A stretch of DNA of 46,437 nucleotides from the NCBI GenBank assembly GCA_900314395.1, contig OMVB01000008.1, forward strand, positions 1-46,437. Direction: 5' to 3'. Of the stretch, positions 42,738-46,437 are shown piece after piece; the stretch's first letter is position 1, and each line of letters opens with the position of its first letter. Origin of the DNA: an uncultured Prevotellaceae bacterium (GTDB lineage Bacteria; Bacteroidota; Bacteroidia; Bacteroidales; UBA932). The translations under genes were made by a program, and so were the position numbers. The notes under the pieces are model-generated. The model ran no database searches, was not told the DNA's origin, and saw only the letters and a list, made by a program, of their open reading frames with translations.

Positions 42738-43985
42738 TTATTTCCCGTATAGGTAAAGTCTTTGTTTTTCTGTCAGTGTGTCTATGCCGATGCCCCATGC
42801 GGCCAGTTTCCTGAATGCGACATCCTTGTCAATCTCTTCCGGGACAACCAGCAGCATGTCGCCCTTCCGGCGCTTTTCCTCCCTGTGCTCTGCAAGGTAT
42901 TTTGCGCTCAGGGCCTGGATGGCGAACGACATGTCCATAATCTCTGCCGGGTGGCCGTCTCCTGCGGCAAGGTTCACCAGGCGGCCTTCTGCGAGCACGT
43001 AGACGGTTTTTCCGCCTTCAAGGGTATAGGACATTATGTTTTCCCTTGCGGGACCTTTCTTTATTGCCGATGTCTCCAGCCAGGCGACATCCACCTCGCA
43101 GTCGAAGTGACCTGCGTTGCAAAGGATGGCTCCGTCTTTCATCCTGGAGAAGTGTGCCGCAGTTATGACGTCATCGCAACCGGTAACGGTGATGAAGAGG
43201 TCCCCGAGCGGGGCGGCATCGGCCATGGGCATAACCTGGAAGCCGTCCATTACGGCTTCAATCGCCTTTACCGGGTCGATTTCCGTTACGATCACCTTGG
43301 CTCCGAGGCCTTTAGCCCTCATGCAGACGCCTTTGCCGCACCATCCGTATCCGGCCACCACGACGGTCTTGCCGGCGACGATAAGGTTGGTGGTACGGTT
43401 GATTCCGTTCCAGACGGACTGTCCGGTGCCGTACCTGTTGTCAAAGAAGTGTTTGCACTGTGCGTCGTTTACAAGGACCATGGGGAACTCCAGCTGCCTG
43501 GCGGCGTCCAGCCTGCGAAGGCGCATGATTCCGGTGGTTGTTTCTTCACAGCCGCCGATGACTCCGGGAATCAGGTCCCTGAACTCCGTATGCATCAGGT
43601 TTACAAGGTCTCCTCCGTCGTCGATGATGATATTCGGTCCGATTTCCAGGACCTTCCTGAGGCAATGCTCATATTCCTCCGGGGTCGCTCCGTGAAGGGC
43701 AAATACGTTGATTCCGCTGCGGTCCAGTGCCGCGGCGACATCGTCCTGGGTGCTGAGGGGATTGCATCCCGTAGCGTACATTTCCGCTCCGCCGGCGGCG
43801 AGCACCTGGCACAGGTAGGCTGTCTTTGCCTCCATGTGTACGGAGAGGGCTATCTTGAGTCCTTTGAAGGGCTTGGTTTTGGAGAAGTCCTTCTCCAGGC
43901 CGTTCAGAAGCGGCATATGCGCACGTACCCAGTCTATTTTCAGCTGGCCGGACGGGTACAGTTCCTTGTTTCTTAGTTCGCTCAT
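42738..43985 (-). CDS. ahcY: Adenosylhomocysteinase, short (archaeal/Thermotoga-like) type
   Basis: This 415-aa NAD-dependent enzyme cleaves S-adenosylhomocysteine to adenosine and homocysteine, recycling SAM. The start at 43985 gives MSELRNKELYPSG. Substrate and NAD segments are NPLSTQDDVAAAL, the catalytic region NDAQCKHFFDNRYGTGQS, the Rossmann loop VVVAGYGWCGKGVCMRAKGL and the GHFDCEVDV strand. The C-terminus ends DTLTEKQRLYLYGK rather than the KPDHYRY tail of the long type, and the roughly 40-residue insertion of the long type is absent. Bacteroides relatives, as I recall, carry the long type. nhaA follows two bases after its stop. Confidence 0.93.
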   Translation of the reverse strand: MSELRNKELYPSGQLKIDWVRAHMPLLNGLEKDFSKTKPFKGLKIALSVHMEAKTAYLCQVLAAGGAEMYATGCNPLSTQDDVAAALDRSGINVFALHGATPEEYEHCLRKVLEIGPNIIIDDGGDLVNLMHTEFRDLIPGVIGGCEETTTGIMRLRRLDAARQLEFPMVLVNDAQCKHFFDNRYGTGQSVWNGINRTTNLIVAGKTVVVAGYGWCGKGVCMRAKGLGAKVIVTEIDPVKAIEAVMDGFQVMPMADAAPLGDLFITVTGCDDVITAAHFSRMKDGAILCNAGHFDCEVDVAWLETSAIKKGPARENIMSYTLEGGKTVYVLAEGRLVNLAAGDGHPAEIMDMSFAIQALSAKYLAEHREEKRRKGDMLLVVPEEIDKDVAFRKLAAWGIGIDTLTEKQRLYLYGK

Positions 43986-44011
43986 AATTTTTTCCTTTGG
44001 AAAAAGGTCTG

Positions 44012-44019
44012 CAAAATTA
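44012..44019 (-). promoter_or_regulatory. Promoter -7 element (TAATTTTG) for ahcY-nhaA
   Basis: The minus strand reads TAATTTTG, a TAnnTTTG match, 26 bases before the ahcY ATG. TTTG also lies 23 bp further upstream on the minus strand (44043-44046), somewhat beyond the best spacing. The leader is too short for an SAH riboswitch. Confidence 0.45.
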
Positions 44020-44028
44020 GCCAAATAT

Positions 44029-44059
44029 TTTGGAATTGATTACAAAGGAATTAATTTTG
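44029..44059 (+). promoter_or_regulatory. fabG promoter (TTTG, 19 bp, TAATTTTG)
   Basis: TTTG at 44029-44032 and TAATTTTG at 44052-44059 are separated by exactly 19 bp, a full match to the Bacteroidota promoter. The fabG ATG lies 39 bases downstream. It overlaps the divergent ahcY promoter region. Confidence 0.7.
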
Positions 44060-44098
44060 CGGAATAAAGATATTTTGAAACTGTAAAATTTACTTAAT

Positions 44099-44845
44099 AT
44101 GGGACTTTTAGATGGTAAGGTAGCCCTCATTACCGGAGCTGCCAGAGGTATCGGAAAAGCAATCGCTCTCAAATACGCATCAGAGGGCGCAGACGTCGCT
44201 TTCACCGATCTTATTATTGACGAAAATGCACAGAAGACCGTAGACGAGATCGCCGCATTCGGTCATAAGGTTAAGGCTTACGCTTCAAACGCCGCCAACT
44301 TTGAAGAGACACATCAGGTTGTAGAGCAGATTAAGGCAGACTTCGGCAGAATCGACATTCTTGTAAACAATGCCGGCATTACCAAGGACGGCCTCATGCT
44401 CAAGATGACCGAGCAGCAGTGGGACGCTGTCCTTGCAGTGAACCTTAAGTCTGCATTCAACTTCATCCACGCATGTGTTCCTGTCATGATGCGCCAGAAA
44501 GGCGGCAGCATCATCAACATGTCATCTGTTGTAGGTGTTCACGGCAACGCCGCCCAGGCTAACTACGCAGCCTCCAAGGCAGGCCTCATCGCCCTTGCAA
44601 AGAGCATCGGCCAGGAAATGGGCCGCAAAGGCATCCGTGCAAACGCAATCGCTCCCGGTTTCATTGAGACCGCTATGACACAGGCTCTCCCGGAGGAGGT
44701 TCGCAAGGAGTGGATGGAGAAGATTCCTCTGCGCCGCGGCGGTACCCCGGAGGACATTGCAGACGTAGCAACCTTCCTTGCCAGCGACATGTCTTCATAC
44801 GTTTCCGGCCAGGTTATCCAGGTCGATGGCGGAATGAATATGTAA
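44099..44845 (+). CDS. fabG: 3-oxoacyl-ACP reductase
   Basis: This 248-aa short-chain dehydrogenase catalyses the first reduction step of fatty acid elongation with NADPH. Motifs: nucleotide-binding TGAARGIG at 12-19, NNAG in LVNNAGITKDGLMLKM, the catalytic Ser 143, Tyr 156 and Lys 160 (YAASK), and the C-terminal SSYVSGQVIQVDGGMNM, which is diagnostic of FabG. Length is normal. It stands alone with its own promoter; fabD, acpP and fabF are not in the window. Confidence 0.96.
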   Translation: MGLLDGKVALITGAARGIGKAIALKYASEGADVAFTDLIIDENAQKTVDEIAAFGHKVKAYASNAANFEETHQVVEQIKADFGRIDILVNNAGITKDGLMLKMTEQQWDAVLAVNLKSAFNFIHACVPVMMRQKGGSIINMSSVVGVHGNAAQANYAASKAGLIALAKSIGQEMGRKGIRANAIAPGFIETAMTQALPEEVRKEWMEKIPLRRGGTPEDIADVATFLASDMSSYVSGQVIQVDGGMNM

Positions 44846-44874
44846 TTTTGCTCGCTACCATTGAGTGTCAGCGA

Positions 44875-44945
44875 GTTACGCACTTTAACTCTGAAGATTT
44901 TGCGGAGTTAAAGTGCGTAACTGCTTGATAATCAGTGATGGGGCT
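44875..44945 (+). repeat. Left hairpin and tail of the RAYT-like element
   Basis: The 17-bp arms GTTACGCACTTTAACTC (44875-44891) and its perfect complement at 44905-44921 flank a 13-nt loop. The tail at 44923-44945 contains the palindrome TTGATAATCA. The right end has the same loop length and tail layout. Confidence 0.85.
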
Positions 44946-44974
44946 AAATTTTTCGCTGAAAATGTTCGTATCTC

Positions 44975-45005
44975 TTTGATATGAACAGGCGGCTTTGTAA
45001 CTTTG
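44975..45005 (+). promoter_or_regulatory. Promoter of the transposase gene (TTTG, 19 bp, TAACTTTG)
   Basis: TTTG at 44975-44978 is followed after exactly 19 bp by TAACTTTG at 44998-45005. This is a consensus Bacteroidota promoter 39 bases before the ATG, so the element carries its own transcription signal. Confidence 0.65.
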
Positions 45006-45009
45006 TGGG

Positions 45010-45038
45010 TAAGAGGGCTTGTAAGTCTTGCCCTCTTA
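45010..45038 (+). promoter_or_regulatory. Hairpin in the transposase mRNA leader
   Basis: TAAGAGGGC (45010-45018) and GCCCTCTTA (45030-45038) pair perfectly around an 11-nt loop, from the likely transcription start up to six bases before the ATG. It probably limits access of ribosomes to the start, as seen with other tightly controlled transposases. Confidence 0.5.
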
Positions 45039-45044
45039 TGAGAG

Positions 45045-45968
45045 ATGAGTCGCAGGAGATTTAGCGCTGATGCTTGGATGCATATTTACAAGAGACGTGA
45101 GGATGGCTTTTTGATTTTTTATACAATCAAAGATTTTCTGGTTTATTTCACGCTTTACTCTGTATTGTCAGTTAAACATGGAATAAAGGTTTTCGGCCTT
45201 TGTATCATGTTTGACCATATCCATTCTATAGTTAAAGCAGGAAATCTTAGGCAGCTGTCTGGGTTTGAGCATGAGTCGAGCCGTTTATTTGCAAGAGAAT
45301 GGAATTCTGAATACGGCAAAACCGGTCAGATGTTCGGCCCGTTCGGCAGTGCTCCCAAGAACGGAAGCAAAGAAAGGCGTACTGTGTATGCATATGTCGT
45401 CAATAATCCTGTAGAAAGACATTTATGTAAGCGGCCAGAGCAATTCAAATGGAATTTTATGCATCATGTGCTACCTGTTGGCGGGCCTAAATCAGGAGAA
45501 CTTCTTTTTGCAATGGAAAGAGTGTCGGCCCTTAGGCAAAGACTTCGTCCTCTAACATATTCCGTACTGGAAAATCTTGTAAAAGACTTAGATAAGCATG
45601 AGAGGGGAATCCTTGTAAACCATATCATAAATACTTATAACATAATTGATTATGATTCTGTAACTAGTCTGTATGGTAGTTTTGATCAGTTAGTTGTGGC
45701 TGTTAATTCCAATGTTGGAGGAGAGTATGAAATAAAGGAATCGTTCACTGGGTTTTCTGATAAACCATACGCTTCTTTCATGTCTGCCCTTCAGAAACTA
45801 TATCCGCAAGTTCCCATTACGGATATTTTGAATTGGGAAACAAACAAAAAGATGGAAGCCTTGCACTATCTTGAAAAAACCACTTCTGCTACAGGCCGGC
45901 AGATTGCCAAATATCTTCATTTAAAAATTTTGGATAAAGCCGATGTTGATTATCAGTACTTTACGTGA
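45045..45968 (+). CDS. RAYT/IS200-like (Y1, HUH) transposase
   Basis: This 307-aa protein has a Y1-type HUH nuclease core in the first 150 residues: strand and helix start (MSRRRFSADAWMHIYKRRED), the HUH pair His 58 and His 60 in MFDHIHSIV, and the catalytic tyrosine in TVYAYVVNNPVERHL (Tyr 117, with Tyr 115 nearby). These match REP-associated tyrosine transposases, which cut and join single-stranded DNA at hairpins. The C-terminal half (160-307) is an extension ending in a possible helix-turn-helix (TSATGRQIAKYLHLKILDKA). The ORF is uninterrupted, so the enzyme could be active. A/T-rich codons differ from neighbouring genes. Confidence 0.85.
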   Translation: MSRRRFSADAWMHIYKRREDGFLIFYTIKDFLVYFTLYSVLSVKHGIKVFGLCIMFDHIHSIVKAGNLRQLSGFEHESSRLFAREWNSEYGKTGQMFGPFGSAPKNGSKERRTVYAYVVNNPVERHLCKRPEQFKWNFMHHVLPVGGPKSGELLFAMERVSALRQRLRPLTYSVLENLVKDLDKHERGILVNHIINTYNIIDYDSVTSLYGSFDQLVVAVNSNVGGEYEIKESFTGFSDKPYASFMSALQKLYPQVPITDILNWETNKKMEALHYLEKTTSATGRQIAKYLHLKILDKADVDYQYFT

Positions 45969-46030
45969 TTTAACTCCGAAAATTTCGCAGAGTTAAAACG
46001 TGTAAGTGATTGATAATCAATGAGGGCGCT
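45961..46030 (+). repeat. Right hairpin and tail of the RAYT-like element
   Basis: TTACGTGATTTAACTC (45961-45976) pairs with 45990-46005 with one mismatch and two G-T wobbles, around a 13-nt loop that contains CGAAAATTTCG. The transposase TGA (45966-45968) lies in the left arm. The tail at 46008-46030 matches the left tail at 19 of 23 positions. Confidence 0.8.
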
Positions 46031-46055
46031 GGCGGAGACAGGATAAAAGCATATT

Positions 46056-46437
46056 ATGAGAGTATTAAGGGCGGTAAGGGATTTGCTTATTCCGGCAAAA
46101 TGTGTGGCTTGCGGGAAGACTCTGCTTTGCGATGAAGAGCACCTTTGCCTGGACTGCCTTGCCGATATGCCCTTGACGTATTTTTGGACTACGCCACATA
46201 ATAAAATGGCCGATGCTTTCAACGGCCTGATTCAGAGCTCGCTACCGGAGGATGCACCTTACCAGCCTTATTCCAAAGCTACGGCTTTGTTTTACTATCA
46301 GGGAGATTACGAGAAGCTTACCAAGGCGGTAAAATATGGTGGAGATGCCCCGCTGGGAATCTGGCTGGGCCGGATGCTGGGGAGGCGGCTGAGGGACGCC
46401 GGCTTTGCCGGCGCGGCGCTGGCGGCCGGGCAGGCCC
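46056..46437 (+). CDS. ComF-family phosphoribosyltransferase-like protein (partial, cut by window end)
   Basis: The first 127 codons are present. The N-terminus has the zinc ribbon KCVACGKTLLC..LCLDC (paired cysteines near residues 17-20 and 26-36), then LIQSSLPEDAPYQP, ATALFYYQGDYEKLTKAVKY and GGDAPLGIWLGRMLGRRL, the usual start of ComF/GntX proteins. The phosphoribosyltransferase domain lies beyond the window. ComF homologues take part in DNA uptake in some bacteria, but the role in Bacteroidota is unsettled. The start codon lies 26 bases after the right end of the RAYT-like element, so the element was inserted in or next to its promoter region; no clear TAnnTTTG box is left between them. 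Confidence 0.88.
   Translation, partial: MRVLRAVRDLLIPAKCVACGKTLLCDEEHLCLDCLADMPLTYFWTTPHNKMADAFNGLIQSSLPEDAPYQPYSKATALFYYQGDYEKLTKAVKYGGDAPLGIWLGRMLGRRLRDAGFAGAALAAGQA

Larger units (their letters stand above)
44875..46030 (+). mobile_element. RAYT/IS200-like element bounded by two hairpin-plus-tail ends
   Basis: The single transposase gene (45045-45968) lies between a left end (44875-44945) and a right end (45961-46030). Each end is a long hairpin followed by a 23-base tail, GCTTGATAATCAG.. and GATTGATAATCAA.., identical at 19 of 23 positions and in the same orientation. The transposase coding region is more A/T-rich than its neighbours and ends inside the right hairpin. HUH transposases recognise such hairpin ends as single strands. 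The exact borders and cleavage sites are not known from sequence. Confidence 0.7.

Noticed and set aside
42762-43976. 404-codon open frame antisense to ahcY
   Set aside because: The ahcY reading is unambiguous; the antisense frame has low-complexity, cysteine-rich content without family features.
43986-44011. SAH riboswitch before ahcY
   Set aside because: The leader is about 20-26 bases, too short for the known SAH aptamer.

Overview
The window reads as chromosome of a Bacteroidota, most probably Bacteroidales. The evidence is: family-typical genes (DUF2723, DUF4271, DUF4421, GldH, RicT/PSP1, DUF2807, a PorT-like barrel); Bacteroidota-type promoters (TAnnTTTG at -7, twice or more with TTTG 19 bp upstream); few Shine-Dalgarno sequences; and many lipoproteins and secreted glycosidases. 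Genes are densely packed with many ATGA overlaps. No gap exceeds about 215 bases. The longest gaps (1-213 and 44846-45044) hold repeats rather than genes. No rRNA, CRISPR array, prophage or plasmid feature was seen.

Layout. 1-213 holds a long inverted repeat and a cluster of a dispersed TGTCATT-type repeat. 214-6705 (minus) is DUF2723, DUF4271, hemD, rnpA, yidD, then a separately promoted DUF4421 barrel. 6820-9436 (plus) is an SUI1-like factor, an RlmI-like methyltransferase and pgk. 9554-16369 is lgt joined to a tripartite RND efflux system (TolC, lipoprotein adaptor, pump) and a small PII/CutA-like protein. 16388-21676 is trxA, a PorT-like barrel, a polyprenyl synthase, holB, ricT, gldH and trmB, with smpB facing them. 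22278-28395 is an OmpA lipoprotein, a DPP IV-type S9 peptidase, an atypical alkyltransferase-like protein and a GH2 glycosidase. 28467-31821 is the str operon rpsL-rpsG-fusA-rpsJ. It ends at rpsJ and is followed by a tRNA with a CAT anticodon, where an S10 ribosomal cluster would be expected. 32008-37419 carries anmK and metX (minus), a GHL10-type hydrolase (plus) and a GH20 hexosaminidase (minus). 37535-39370 is an ECF sigma factor, a membrane protein in the anti-sigma position and a DUF2807 protein. 39474-44845 is an aminopeptidase P, DUF456, nhaA, a short-type ahcY and fabG. 44875-46030 is a RAYT/IS200-like transposase gene between two related hairpin ends, followed by a comF gene cut by the window edge.

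Genes that work together: lgt and SmpB/trxA/RNase P functions are housekeeping. lgt makes the lipoproteins that the adaptor, OmpA, GldH and GH20 genes encode. GH20 and AnmK fit amino-sugar and peptidoglycan recovery. MetX and AhcY belong to the methionine/SAM cycle.

The most unusual feature is a family of short dispersed repeats. One copy lies in frame inside trmB (exactly 36 bp, 12 codons), matching 31 of 36 bases of an intergenic copy at 87-122. Another copy supplies the last seven residues and stop codon of the GHL10-type hydrolase. Also notable are the RAYT-like element with hairpin-plus-tail ends, the truncated ribosomal operon, the tRNA with an A54/T58-swapped T-loop, and the RND-linked PII-like protein.
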